Shown here: piece after piece, positions 27,051 to 37,304 of the stretch
How the letters are laid out: the number at the start of each line of letters is the position of its first letter
Numbering within the stretch: position 1 is the first letter of the stretch
Source of the DNA: Streptomyces fradiae ATCC 10745 = DSM 40063
Lineage (GTDB): Bacteria > Actinomycetota > Actinomycetes > Streptomycetales > Streptomycetaceae
Direction of reading: 5' to 3'
Assembly (NCBI RefSeq): GCF_008704425.1
Contig: NZ_CP023696.1
Span: forward strand, 3,756,001 to 3,820,000
DNA length: 64,000 bases
Notes under the pieces: model-generated
The model's database searches: none
What the model was told of the DNA's origin: nothing
Seen by the model: the letters and a program-made list of their open reading frames with translations, nothing else
Translations under genes and position numbers: made by a program

Positions 27051-27857
27051 ATGCTCCTCACCATCGACGTCGGCAACACCCACACCGTCCTCGGCCTCTT
27101 CGACGGCGAGGAGATCGTCGAGCACTGGCGGATCTCCACGGACGCCCGCCGCACCGCCGACGAACTGGCGGTGGTCCTCCAGGGCCTGATGGGCATGCAC
27201 CCGCTGCTCGGCGAGGAGCTGGGCGACGGCATCGAGGGCATCGCGATCTGCTCGACGGTCCCGTCCGTGCTGCACGAGCTGCGCGAGGTCACCCGCCGCT
27301 ACTACGGCGACGTGCCCGCCGTCCTGGTCGAGCCCGGCATCCGGACGGGCGTGCCGGTCCTGACCGACAACCCCAAGGAGGTCGGCGCCGACCGGATCAT
27401 CAACTCGGCGGCGGCGGTCGAGCTGTACGGAGGCCCGGCGATCGTCGTGGACTTCGGTACGGCGACGACGTTCGACGCGGTCAGCGCGCGCGGCGAGTAC
27501 GTCGGCGGGGTCATCGCGCCCGGTATCGAGATCTCCGTCGAGGCGCTCGGCGTCCGGGGCGCGCAGCTCCGCAAGATCGAGGTGACCCGCCCGCGCGGGG
27601 TGATCGGCAAGAACACCGTCGAGGCCATGCAGTCGGGCATCATCTACGGGTTCGCCGGGCAGGTCGACGGGGTCGTCCAGCGCATGCGGCAGGAGCTGGT
27701 CGGCCCGGACGGCGACCCGTCCGACGTGACGGTCATCGCGACGGGCGGGCTCGCGCCGATGGTGCTGGGCGAGGCGAAGCTGATCGACGAGCACGAGCCG
27801 TGGCTGACCCTGATCGGCCTGCGCCTGGTCTACGAGCGGAACGTGTCCCGCATGTGA
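27051..27857 (+). CDS. coaX: Type III pantothenate kinase
   Basis: CoaX phosphorylates pantothenate, the committed step to coenzyme A, with no feedback inhibition by CoA. The 268-residue product has the acetate-kinase-fold phosphate motifs LTIDVGNTHTVLGLF at the N-terminus, PKEVGADRIINSAAAV, VVDFGTATTFDAV and GGVIAPGI. It closes an operon that makes pantothenate (panC), NAD precursors (nadB, nadC) and CoA (coaX), and a strong hairpin follows the gene at 27964-28002. Confidence 0.95.
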   Translation: MLLTIDVGNTHTVLGLFDGEEIVEHWRISTDARRTADELAVVLQGLMGMHPLLGEELGDGIEGIAICSTVPSVLHELREVTRRYYGDVPAVLVEPGIRTGVPVLTDNPKEVGADRIINSAAAVELYGGPAIVVDFGTATTFDAVSARGEYVGGVIAPGIEISVEALGVRGAQLRKIEVTRPRGVIGKNTVEAMQSGIIYGFAGQVDGVVQRMRQELVGPDGDPSDVTVIATGGLAPMVLGEAKLIDEHEPWLTLIGLRLVYERNVSRM

Positions 27858-27963
27858 CGCGCACGCAGCGCCGGTGCGGGAAACCGCGGGCCACGGAGCC
27901 CGGCGGGAAGCCGGGCAGCGGCGGCCACGGGAGCGCGGCCGGCAGCCACGGAACGGCGGCCCT

Positions 27964-28002
27964 GGAGCGGGGCCGGGAGCAGAACGCGCCCGGCCCCGCT
28001 CC
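27964..28002 (+). terminator. Terminator of the panC-nadB-nadC-coaX operon
   Basis: A perfect 14-bp inverted repeat (27964-27977 with 27989-28002, 11-base loop) lies 106 bases after coaX and 40 bases before the next gene. No T-run follows. Confidence 0.75.
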
Positions 28003-28028
28003 TGCACCATCTTTGACCGCTATGCCCG

Positions 28029-28034
28029 TATTGT
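28029..28034 (+). promoter_or_regulatory. Predicted -10 element of a leaderless transcript
   Basis: TATTGT lies seven bases before ATG 28042, with no ribosome-binding site. A TTGACC at 28013-28018 is only ten bases upstream and so cannot be its -35. Confidence 0.45.
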
Positions 28035-28041
28035 CGGAACT

Positions 28042-28794
28042 ATGCCCACGCCATACGGATCCCGAGGCGGCCTGGCGTTCAGCGCAGACGAACTGCGTGT
28101 GCTGCGACGCGCCCTGGGCCACGCCCTGCACCCGACCAAGCTCGCCGACGAGGACGTGCGGGACTGTCTGCGCCTCGCCGGTGCCGTGGACGAGGCGGTC
28201 CGCGAAGGCGGCAGGATGAGGGCCTTCGTCCTGGCCGACCTGGCCCGCTACCGGGCCGCCCTGCCCGGTGCGTCCCCCGGCTACCTGGACCTGCTCCGCG
28301 ACGCCCTCGCCGCCGGGTACGACCCGGTGCCCGCCGACCTGGCGGCGCTGCGCTCGCTGCGCGGCGCGCGGGAGGCCGCCGCGCTTCTGGCGCGCTGCGA
28401 GGAACTGGCCGAGCGGTCCGTACGCGCCCGCCTGGCGGCCCGCCACGCCCCGGCCGCGCACGCTGTCCCCGCACCCCCGGCCGCGCACGCCGTCCCGGCA
28501 CCGCACACCGTCCCGGCGCCCGCGGCGGCGCGGACCGCACCCGCGCCGGCCACTCCAGCCGCCCCGGTCGCTTCGGTCGCTCCGGCCATCCCGGCCCCGG
28601 CCACCCCCCGCACCCGTCTGCTCGTCCTCCAGGGCGGGCGGGCCGGGGACGGCGCCGAGGAGCCGAAGCGGCCCCAGCCGCCCAAGCCGTCCGCGCCCGC
28701 GCCGGCGGGGCGCCCGGTGCCCAAGCCGTCCGAGGTCTTCCCGCCGCGCCGCCGCCCGACTCCGCCCCCGTCGGAGAAACGGGTCGCGGGGTAG
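28042..28794 (+). CDS. Conserved hypothetical protein with helical domain and Pro/Ala tail
   Basis: I cannot name this 250-residue protein. The first ~130 residues are a compact, helical, probably globular domain (FSADELRVLRRALGHALHPTKLADEDVRDCLRLAGAVDEAVREGGRMRAF...), followed by a low-complexity tract of Ala-Pro repeats (about 130-190) and a basic, Pro-rich C-terminus. No signal peptide, membrane helix or catalytic motif is seen. It lies between the coaX terminator and a tiny membrane-protein gene, and ATG 28042 has a leaderless-type -10. Streptomyces-specific conservation is likely but not checked. Confidence 0.7.
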   Translation: MPTPYGSRGGLAFSADELRVLRRALGHALHPTKLADEDVRDCLRLAGAVDEAVREGGRMRAFVLADLARYRAALPGASPGYLDLLRDALAAGYDPVPADLAALRSLRGAREAAALLARCEELAERSVRARLAARHAPAAHAVPAPPAAHAVPAPHTVPAPAAARTAPAPATPAAPVASVAPAIPAPATPRTRLLVLQGGRAGDGAEEPKRPQPPKPSAPAPAGRPVPKPSEVFPPRRRPTPPPSEKRVAG

Positions 28795-28795
28795 T

Positions 28796-28801
28796 TACGC
28801 T
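28796..28801 (+). promoter_or_regulatory. Predicted -10 element of a leaderless transcript
   Basis: TACGCT lies seven bases before ATG 28809 and overlaps the few bases after the stop codon of the upstream gene. Confidence 0.45.
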
Positions 28802-28808
28802 GGACGCC

Positions 28809-28994
28809 ATGGACTACGTATCCGCGCTCCTTCCGCCCGTGGTGATGGCCATCTTCTTCACCGTGGTCATCGTGACGATCGTCAAGAGCCAGGGCGGCCC
28901 GAACAAGTCCAAGGAGGACGCGGCCGTCGACGCGGCGTTCGCGCGTGCCGAGGCCGCACGGACCGAGGGTGCGCCGAAGCCCGGCAAGGCCTGA
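28809..28994 (+). CDS. Small single-span membrane protein
   Basis: A 61-residue protein with one hydrophobic helix (about residues 5-26, ALLPPVVMAIFFTVVIVTIVK) and a charged cytoplasmic tail rich in Lys, Ala and Glu. No function is known to me. The composition and a leaderless-type -10 element support it as a real gene. It could be a small partner subunit of a larger membrane protein. Confidence 0.7.
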   Translation: MDYVSALLPPVVMAIFFTVVIVTIVKSQGGPNKSKEDAAVDAAFARAEAARTEGAPKPGKA

Positions 28995-29207
28995 CGCCCA
29001 TCGGGCCCGGCCCCCGGAGCACCCGAAGCCCCCGCCCGCACCCCCGCGGGCCCGGGCGGGCAGAGGCCCCGCCCCGGCGGCCCACGACCGGGGCCCGCCG
29101 GAGCCGTGCCCCGGCCTACGGCCGCAGGGCCACGGCCCGGTGCCGCGACCCAGAGCGTGGCCCCCGAGCATGGCCACCCCCGAGCATGCCCCCGGAGCAT
29201 GCCCCAG

Positions 29208-29244
29208 AGGACGTACGGCGTGATCAGCGCCGTACGTCCTTTTT
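29208..29244 (+). terminator. Intrinsic terminator with T-tract
   Basis: A perfect 13-bp stem (29208-29220 with 29228-29240; 7-base loop TGATCAG) is followed by TTTTT, a textbook Rho-independent terminator and rare in this window. The 298-bp gap 28995-29292 that contains it also has three CCCCGAGCATG-like direct repeats (about 29163-29205) and otherwise no gene. Confidence 0.9.
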
Positions 29245-29269
29245 GCTCCGTCAATAACGGTTCGTCACG

Positions 29270-29286
29270 AGTGGCCCCACTATGGT
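29270..29286 (+). promoter_or_regulatory. -10 element and overlapping palindrome upstream of the BlaI-like gene
   Basis: TATGGT (29281-29286) ends six bases before GTG 29293. The palindrome AGTGGCCCCACT (29270-29281) touches its first base, a suitable place for an autoregulatory BlaI-type repressor to bind. A wider GTCAC...GTGAC symmetry encloses both. Confidence 0.45.
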
Positions 29287-29292
29287 GACGTT

Positions 29293-30096
29293 GTGCCCCG
29301 TCAATTGGGAGACCTCGAGGACGCCGTGATGACGCGCGTCTGGCAATGGAACCGTCCGGTCACCGTCCGGGAAGTCCTGGAGGACCTCCAGCGGGAACGG
29401 TCCATCGCCTACACCACGGTCATGACCGTGCTGGACAATCTCCACCAGAAGGGCTGGGTCCGCCGGGAAGTCGTCGGCCGGGCCTATCGATATACGGCGG
29501 TCTCCACGCGGGCCGCGTACTCCGCCGCACTGATGAACGAAGCGTGGTCGCAGAGCGACAACCCGGCCGCCGCTCTCGTCGCCTTCTTCGGCATGATGTC
29601 GTCCGAGCAGCGGGAAGCGCTGAACGACGCGATCCGCATCGTGCAACGCGACACCCCCGAAACTGCCGAAGCCCCGGAAGGCCCCGCCCCGGCGGAACGC
29701 CAATCCCCCGGAAAAGGCCGGCCTCCCGCCGCCGGAGAAGCGCCGAATGCCCCCGCGGAAGGCACCGCGCCGGACGACAGCACTCCGCGCGCGGACGAAA
29801 GCGGAGAGCAAGGTACGGGCCAAGGCCGCCCGCCCGCCGCCGCCACGCCCGGGGGCCCGCAAAGCGACGCCGAACGCCCGGCGGAAAGCCCGGACGACGG
29901 TTTCCCCGGTACGACTCCGCAAAGCACCCCCCGAGTCCTCGCCGCGCCCCCGGAGTCGAACGCCCGACCGACATCCGCCCCGCCCGTGGAGCCCGACCGC
30001 CCCGCCGGTCCCCCCGGCCCCGCCACCGGCCCGCCGCCCACCCGCGGGAAGCGGGCCCGCGAGGGCGGCAACGGCCGGGGCGGCGCGGAGCGATAG
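29293..30096 (+). CDS. BlaI/MecI/CopY-family transcriptional regulator with long C-terminal extension
   Basis: A 267-residue protein. Residues 1 to about 115 form the BlaI winged helix and dimerisation region: LGDLEDAVMTRVWQWNRPVTVREVLEDL, then the recognition helix YTTVMTVLDNLHQKGWVRRE and YRYTAV. BlaI-type proteins repress beta-lactamase or copper/stress genes until a membrane protease cleaves them; here no BlaR1 sensor is adjacent. The remaining ~150 residues, a Pro/Ala/Glu/Gly-rich disordered tract, have no counterpart in the ~120-140-residue family. Third-position GC falls over this tract and is higher in the +1 frame (Lys/Arg/Pro-rich), so a frameshift near 29650 is possible, although the stop at 30096 sits neatly before the next gene. 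Confidence 0.8.
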   Translation: MPRQLGDLEDAVMTRVWQWNRPVTVREVLEDLQRERSIAYTTVMTVLDNLHQKGWVRREVVGRAYRYTAVSTRAAYSAALMNEAWSQSDNPAAALVAFFGMMSSEQREALNDAIRIVQRDTPETAEAPEGPAPAERQSPGKGRPPAAGEAPNAPAEGTAPDDSTPRADESGEQGTGQGRPPAAATPGGPQSDAERPAESPDDGFPGTTPQSTPRVLAAPPESNARPTSAPPVEPDRPAGPPGPATGPPPTRGKRAREGGNGRGGAER

Positions 30097-30107
30097 CGTT
30101 CCCAGCC

Positions 30108-30812
30108 ATGTCACCCACGTCATCCGGCCCCGGCCCCACCCCCGGCCCCACCCCCGAACCCACCCCCGGCCCCACCTCACCCACCCCCTCCCACGCCCCC
30201 ACGCCCACTCCACCCCCCACCCCCACCCCCGCCCGGACACCCACACCCCCACCCACACCCACCGCCATCCCCGCCCCCGCCCCCACACCCCCCACCGCCG
30301 ACCGGGCGAGAACCGTCACCGTCCGCCGGGCCCGCACCAGCGACGTGCCGGCCGTCCGCCGCCTCGTCGATCCGTACGTCGCGCGCGGCATCCTCCTCGA
30401 CAAAGCGACGGTGACGCTTTACGAGGACATCCAGGAGTTCTGGGTCGCCGAACGGGACGAGGACGCGGCCGTAGTGGGTTGCGGCGCCCTGCATGTGATG
30501 TGGGAAGATCTCGCCGAAGTCCGCACTCTCGCCGTCGATCCCGACTTCAAGGGCGCCGGCGTCGGCCACCAGGTGCTCGACAAGTTGCTGCACACCGCCC
30601 GCTGGCTCGGGGTGCGCCGGGTATTCTGCCTCACCTTCGAAGTGGACTTCTTCGCCAAGCACGGCTTCGTCGAGATCGGCGAGACGCCCGTCGACGGGGA
30701 TGTCTACAGCGAGCTCCTGCGTTCCTATGACGAGGGCGTCGCCGAGTTCCTCGGCCTGGAACGGGTGAAGCCGAACACCTTGGGCAACAGCCGGATGCTT
30801 CTGCACCTGTGA
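30108..30812 (+). CDS. argA: Short-type N-acetylglutamate synthase (GNAT amino-acid acetyltransferase)
   Basis: A 234-residue protein whose residues ~68-234 form a GNAT acetyltransferase resembling mycobacterial ArgA (Rv2747 type): VRRARTSDVPAVRRLVDPY, LYEDIQEFWVAE, VVGCGALHVMWEDLAEVRTLAVDP, the acetyl-CoA loop FKGAGVGHQVLDKLL and VKPNTLGNSRMLL. It would make N-acetylglutamate for arginine synthesis using acetyl-CoA. The first ~65 residues are a Pro/Thr-Pro repeat with no relatives; ATG 30108 is the only start codon upstream of the core. TAGCGT at 30094, eight bases ahead, may be its -10. Confidence 0.85.
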   Translation: MSPTSSGPGPTPGPTPEPTPGPTSPTPSHAPTPTPPPTPTPARTPTPPPTPTAIPAPAPTPPTADRARTVTVRRARTSDVPAVRRLVDPYVARGILLDKATVTLYEDIQEFWVAERDEDAAVVGCGALHVMWEDLAEVRTLAVDPDFKGAGVGHQVLDKLLHTARWLGVRRVFCLTFEVDFFAKHGFVEIGETPVDGDVYSELLRSYDEGVAEFLGLERVKPNTLGNSRMLLHL

Positions 30813-30956
30813 GCGTGCCGCCGGACGCGATCCCTATGTCCGAATCGCGTATGTTTCCCGCGTTCTCGCGGTTCTGAACCCGTCCCGAGGGTTTGTGTTT
30901 TCCTGAGAAAAGCGGTTTCCTTTCCGCGTACTGCTTTTTCGATGAAAGGAAATCCG
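30813..30956 (+). promoter_or_regulatory. AT-rich lsr2 upstream region
   Basis: This 144-bp spacer is clearly AT-richer than its surroundings, as expected for DNA bound by Lsr2, which commonly autoregulates. It holds a perfect hairpin CCGCG-TTCT-CGCGG (30858-30871), which may terminate argA, and T-runs near 30935. AAAGGA eight to ten bases before GTG 30957 is the ribosome-binding site. Confidence 0.5.
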
Positions 30957-31292
30957 GTGGCACAGAAGGTTCAGGTCCTTCTTGTCGACGACCTCGACGG
31001 CGGCGAGGCGGACGAGACCGTGACGTTCGCTCTGGACGGCAAGACCTACGAGATCGACCTCACCACCGCCAACGCGGAGAAGCTGCGTTCCGTGCTGGAG
31101 CCGTACACGAAGAGCGGCCGGCGCACCGGCGGCCGTACGGCCGGCGGCCGCGGCAAGGGCCGCGCCGCCGCGAGCGGCAGCCCGGACACCGCGAAGATCC
31201 GCGCGTGGGCCAAGGAGAACGGCTACCCGGTGAACGACCGCGGCCGGGTCCCGGCCGAGGTCCGCCAGGCGTACGAGGACGCCAACCGCTGA
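30957..31292 (+). CDS. lsr2: Lsr2 nucleoid-associated protein
   Basis: A 111-residue H-NS-like protein that bridges AT-rich DNA and silences foreign or specialised genes. Seen: the N-terminal dimerisation domain QKVQVLLVDDLDGGEADETVTFALDGKTYEIDL, a basic Gly/Arg linker (about 55-75), and the C-terminal DNA-binding domain with the minor-groove AT-hook-like Arg-Gly-Arg loop (NDRGRVPAEVRQAYEDA). GTG 30957 gives the standard start AQKVQ; ATG 30942 is in frame but lies ahead of the ribosome-binding site. Its position just before clpC is conserved in Streptomyces. Confidence 0.96.
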   Translation: MAQKVQVLLVDDLDGGEADETVTFALDGKTYEIDLTTANAEKLRSVLEPYTKSGRRTGGRTAGGRGKGRAAASGSPDTAKIRAWAKENGYPVNDRGRVPAEVRQAYEDANR

Positions 31293-31373
31293 GCGGCGGC
31301 CTCCCGACGCCCGCCCTCCGCCGGGCGGCCCCGCCGGGAGCCCCGGGCGCGCACCACGCCGGCACGGGCGCCG

Positions 31374-31982
31374 TCAGCCGAGGGCAGCGCCCCCGGCGCG
31401 GGCGGCGGCCAGCAGCCGGGCCCGGTGGCACTCCGCCGCGGCCACGGCCACCAGCCGTACCAGCCCGGAGCCGCCCGAGAGCCCCGCGCACGCGGTGGCG
31501 CCGGTCTCCGTGAGCCCCGCGAGCGTGGCCTCCACCTCGCGGCCCGGATCGGGCGGCCGCAGCCACACCGGGGCGCCGGGCGCGCCCGCCGCGTCCCAGC
31601 CCGGGGGAGCCGGGGCGGTCATCCGGCACCCCGCCCCCCAGGCGGCCAGGTCCAGGGCGACCCCGCCCCACTCGAGCCAGTCGAGCAGGCCGGGAAGCTC
31701 GTCGGCGGTGCCCGCCCCCACCAGGACGCGCATCCGCCGCCCCTCGACCGCGACCGGCCAGTCGCCGCGCACCCGCCGCAGCACGGCGAGGCCGGCGGCG
31801 ACGGGGAGGTCCAGGACGTCGAAGCGCAGCCCGGTCGGCAGCCGCACCGGCGGCCCGTCGACCGCGGCCCAGCCCAGCACCTCCGCGTACCAGCGCGCGA
31901 CGGGCGATCCGTCCGCACGGCGCCGCCGGTTCGTACGGCGCCCGTCGAGCGGGGCGCGGGGTGCGGGGACGGGAAGGGCCAT
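31374..31982 (-). CDS. SCO3374-family conserved hypothetical protein
   Basis: A 202-residue protein of a family recognised in Streptomyces between lsr2 and clpC. The sequence VARWYAEVLGWAAVDGPPVRLPTGLRFDVLDLPVAAGLAVLRR, WLEWGGVALDL and VWLRPPDP resemble the N-terminal prim-pol-like domain of bifunctional DNA primase/polymerases, but no catalytic Asp pair is evident and I would not call it an enzyme. The N-terminus to about residue 25 is basic and variable. It is convergent with lsr2 and divergent from clpC. The function is unknown. Confidence 0.75.
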   Translation of the reverse strand: MALPVPAPRAPLDGRRTNRRRRADGSPVARWYAEVLGWAAVDGPPVRLPTGLRFDVLDLPVAAGLAVLRRVRGDWPVAVEGRRMRVLVGAGTADELPGLLDWLEWGGVALDLAAWGAGCRMTAPAPPGWDAAGAPGAPVWLRPPDPGREVEATLAGLTETGATACAGLSGGSGLVRLVAVAAAECHRARLLAAARAGGAALG

Positions 31983-32412
31983 GCCCCGGGAACTTCCCCC
32001 GCACCCCGGAAGTTACGTGGAGTGCGGGGGTGGTCGCGGTGGGTGTGCGAGAGGAAGGCGGGCGGGGTCGGGCGGCGGCGCAAGGGTGTTCGCCCGTAGC
32101 TGAGGGGACGGGCGTGCGCCGCATGGACCGTCACCGCTTGCGGGTAAGACATCCCTAGTGGGGAGGGGCGACACGCGGGTGCGGACGTCTTACGTTCGCC
32201 ATCGGCGTACTGCCGGTACGGGTATCTGCCTGGCCTGCGGGAACATCGTCTCGCACCATCGGGTTGGAGCAGTTGTCGGCGTTCGGGGTCAGGAGGCCAT
32301 CGACGGGTGTCGGCAGTTGGAATGAGCGGTCCCCGCTTGCGGGACTAAGCTGCGGAAGGACAGGGAGGGGACCGACCCCTTACTGCCTGACCGCTCTGAG
32401 GAGCGATTAACG
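31983..32412 (+). promoter_or_regulatory. clpC upstream region with ClgR-like operator
   Basis: This 430-bp gap has no gene. A CGC-N5-GCG element flanked by AT-rich bases (32193-32210, core CGCCATCGGCG) closely fits the ClgR operator; ClgR is known to activate clp and lon genes in Streptomyces. Also seen: an inverted repeat AACTTCC/GGAAGTT (31991-31997, 32008-32014), two copies of CCGCTTGCGGG (32134 and 32333) each followed within two bases by TAAG, and a 5-bp hairpin CGCTC-TGAG-GAGCG (32392-32405) that would hide the GAGGAG ribosome-binding site of clpC. Confidence 0.55.
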
Positions 32413-34938
<2,526 letters not shown>

Positions 34939-34965
34939 CGCCGCAGGCCTGACGGCCGGCGCCTG

Positions 34966-35013
34966 AACGGGCCCGCCCCGAGACCGTTGCCATGGTCTCG
35001 GGGCGGGCCCGTT
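34966..35013. terminator. Strong bidirectional terminator after clpC
   Basis: A perfect 20-bp inverted repeat (34966-34985 with 34994-35013, 8-base loop GTTGCCAT) starts 28 bases after the clpC stop. The rest of the 294-bp gap 34939-35232, between convergent clpC and dacB, is GC-rich filler plus the tandem repeat described next. Confidence 0.93.
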
Positions 35014-35166
35014 CGCGTACCCGGGCCGTGGCCGGTGGCCGCCGGGGCGTCCCCGGCGGCGGCCCGTCCCCGGTGGTGGCCCGTCCCCGGCGGTGGTTCG
35101 GGCAGGCTCGCCCGGCCCCGGTCGCCCCGGATGAGCGGCCGGCCGGCCCTCGGTCCGGTTCCGGCC

Positions 35167-35240
35167 CGTCAGCAGGTCCCTCGGTCCGGTTCCGGGGGCG
35201 TCAGCAGGTCCCTCGGGTCCGGTTCCGGGGCGTCAGCAGG
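35167..35240. repeat. 32-bp tandem repeat spanning the dacB stop codon
   Basis: Units starting CGTCAGCAGGTCC at 35167, 35199 and 35231 repeat with an exact 32-bp period (a decayed copy extends to ~35150). The third copy contains the dacB stop codon and its last codons, so the gene end has been copied downstream twice. Confidence 0.85.
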
Positions 35241-36861
35241 TCGGCTCGGGCTTGTGCCAGGTGCACTCCAGGGAGGCGGCCGGGAGGGACGCGGCCGGGG
35301 CGGGGGCGCGGAGACCCGGCCGCGGTTCGGCGCGGCGGATCTCGCCGGCCGCGGTGTCCGAGGAGGCCAGGGTCACCACGACGGCGTCCTCGATGTCCTT
35401 GACCGACGCGGCCAGGTGGTTGTTCAGCACCACGCTGTAGACGAGGCGGCGGCCGGCCGCGTCCGCGACGTACCCGGAGAGCGCCGACGCGCCGGTGAGG
35501 GTGCCGGTCTTGGCGCGGGCGTTCAGCGCGGCCGGGGTGTCGCACATGCGGCGCCGCAGCGTGCCGCCGACCGCGCGGTCCGGGGCGCAGGCGACGGGCA
35601 GGGAGGCGTACCAGTCGGCGAACCAGGGGGCGTCCTGGACGGCGAGCAGCAGGTCGGTGAGGCGCTGGGCGGGGATGAGGTTCATCCGGGAGAGGCCGGA
35701 GCCGTCGGCCTGGCGGAGCCCGGAGGTGTCGACGCCCTCCTTCACCAGGTACGCGTCGACGGCCTCCAGGCCCGCCTCCCAGGTGCCGCGGCCCGAGACG
35801 CGGTGGCCGACGGCCTTGGTGAGGGCCTCGGCGTGCATGTTGTTCGAGAGCTTCATGAAGGGGTGCATGAGCTGCTTGAGCGGCATGGACTCGTGCGCGG
35901 CCACCGGCTTGGCGGAGGCGGGGGTGGGCAGGCCGAGCCGGGTCGGGCCCCAGACGCGTACGCCGTGGGCGGCCAGGGCGTCGGCGAAGACGGCGGTGGC
36001 GTAGCCGGTCGGCTCGTCGACGGTGACCCACTCCTTGGTGGGGGAGGCGCCGACGGGGATCTCGCCGCGGACCACCAGGGTGTTGGTGCCGTGGGCGCGC
36101 TCGATGGTGAGGGTGTCGGGGCGCCCGGCGGCGACGGTGGTGGCGCGGTTGTCGACGCGTACGTAGCCGGTGCGCGGGGTGAGGGCGACGGTGGGGCGCG
36201 CGCCGGGTGCGGCGGGGGCGGCCTCCACGATGACCGTGCCGGAGTCGTAGTCGGTGTCCGGGGCGAGGGTGAGCGCGGAGATCTGCGCGGAGTAGTACGA
36301 GGACTCGTCGTCCGCCGCCCAGGAGCGGCCCAGCCGGCGGGTGTCGAAGCGGGTGTCGTCGGCGACGAGGCGGCCGGTGACGTGGCGGATGCCGGCGGCG
36401 GCCACGCGGGCGGCGAGCCGGTCGTAGTCGGCGGCGAGCGTGGTGGGGTCGCCGGTGCCGCGCAGGTAGAGGTCGCCGTGGAGGGTGCCGGCGTGGCGGC
36501 GGCCGGTGGCCAGCACCTCGGTGCGGAAGCGGTGGTCGGGGCCGAGGAGGGCCATGGCCGCCACGGAGGTGGGGATCTTGGTGTTGGAGGCGGGCATCAG
36601 CCGGTCGCCGCCGTCGCGCCGGTAGAGGACGGCGCCGGTCGCGGCGTCGGCGACGACCACCCCGGCGGCGGCTCCGTCGAGGCGCGGGTCGGTGAGGATC
36701 TCGTCGATGGCGCCCTTGAGGCCGGTATCGGAGGGCCCGGCGCCGGCGGGTGCGCCGGTGAAGCCGTGCAGGGTCCAGGCGAGGAGCGCCGCGAGGCCGA
36801 GGGCGGTGGCGCGGGCGGCCGATGACTTGCGCGTCTGCGTGGTGCGCGTCACGGGTCTCAT
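35233..36861 (-). CDS. dacB: D-alanyl-D-alanine carboxypeptidase/endopeptidase (PBP4, class C)
   Basis: A 542-residue secreted low-molecular-weight penicillin-binding protein of the S13 (DacB/PBP4) family that trims or cross-link-cleaves peptidoglycan. After a signal peptide (about residues 1-41) come the active-site motif Ser92-Asn-Thr-Lys95 in LMPASNTKIPTS, the large S13 insertion, Ser-Asn-Asn in MKLSNNMHAEALTK and Lys-Thr-Gly in AKTGTLTGASALSGY. All three motifs are intact. ATG 36861 gives a normal signal peptide; the frame extends to 37005 without one. It lies divergent from an M23 peptidase, next to the sigE envelope-stress operon. Confidence 0.93.
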   Translation of the reverse strand: MRPVTRTTQTRKSSAARATALGLAALLAWTLHGFTGAPAGAGPSDTGLKGAIDEILTDPRLDGAAAGVVVADAATGAVLYRRDGGDRLMPASNTKIPTSVAAMALLGPDHRFRTEVLATGRRHAGTLHGDLYLRGTGDPTTLAADYDRLAARVAAAGIRHVTGRLVADDTRFDTRRLGRSWAADDESSYYSAQISALTLAPDTDYDSGTVIVEAAPAAPGARPTVALTPRTGYVRVDNRATTVAAGRPDTLTIERAHGTNTLVVRGEIPVGASPTKEWVTVDEPTGYATAVFADALAAHGVRVWGPTRLGLPTPASAKPVAAHESMPLKQLMHPFMKLSNNMHAEALTKAVGHRVSGRGTWEAGLEAVDAYLVKEGVDTSGLRQADGSGLSRMNLIPAQRLTDLLLAVQDAPWFADWYASLPVACAPDRAVGGTLRRRMCDTPAALNARAKTGTLTGASALSGYVADAAGRRLVYSVVLNNHLAASVKDIEDAVVVTLASSDTAAGEIRRAEPRPGLRAPAPAASLPAASLECTWHKPEPTC

Positions 36862-37304
36862 GGCCGAAGGATCCCGGAGCGAGGGCGCCGCAGGAAGACG
36901 GCGGGCCGCTTCCCCGTGACGATGCGCACAGGGCGATACGGACGTACTACCCGCAATAGTGACCCAAGGGGTGAATCGATCTTCCGGCGAGGTGGTCGGG
37001 GTCATAGTGCGCGGGGGTGATGTGCGGGGTCGCGCGGCGCGATGTGCTCCGTTGTGGGGCGACAGGCCCCGCCCACCTTGGAGATGCGGGGCCGGTGTCC
37101 GTTTTGGGTGTATATCCCAGGGGTGGTGGCGGTGCTGTCCGAGCCGTCAAGTGTCCGCGTCACACAGCGGGCACTACGACCGATTGTCGTAGAAACGGCG
37201 TTTGGGACATGCCGGGAGAAGCCGGTACCAAGGATGACCGAAGCCCCGGCACGCCGCTCGTGCCGCCGGCTCGCCCCCATCCCCCACTCGGAGGTTCACC
37301 TCGT
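36862..37304. promoter_or_regulatory. Divergent regulatory region between dacB and the M23 peptidase
   Basis: This 443-bp region must hold promoters for both wall-hydrolase genes. Seen: a hairpin GGGGC-GACAG-GCCCC (37056-37070) and the element GGGTGAATCG at about 36970, which resembles one conserved block of the ydaO c-di-AMP riboswitch, but the partner blocks are missing. GGAGG ten bases before ATG 37305 is the peptidase ribosome-binding site. No open reading frame here looks real. Confidence 0.45.

Noticed and set aside
36960..37300. Possible ydaO (c-di-AMP) riboswitch before the M23 peptidase gene
   Set aside because: GGGTGAATCG matches one conserved block, and Streptomyces wall hydrolase genes often carry this riboswitch, but the block with CCGAA-CC-GTCAGCTAACC and the downstream pairings are not found.
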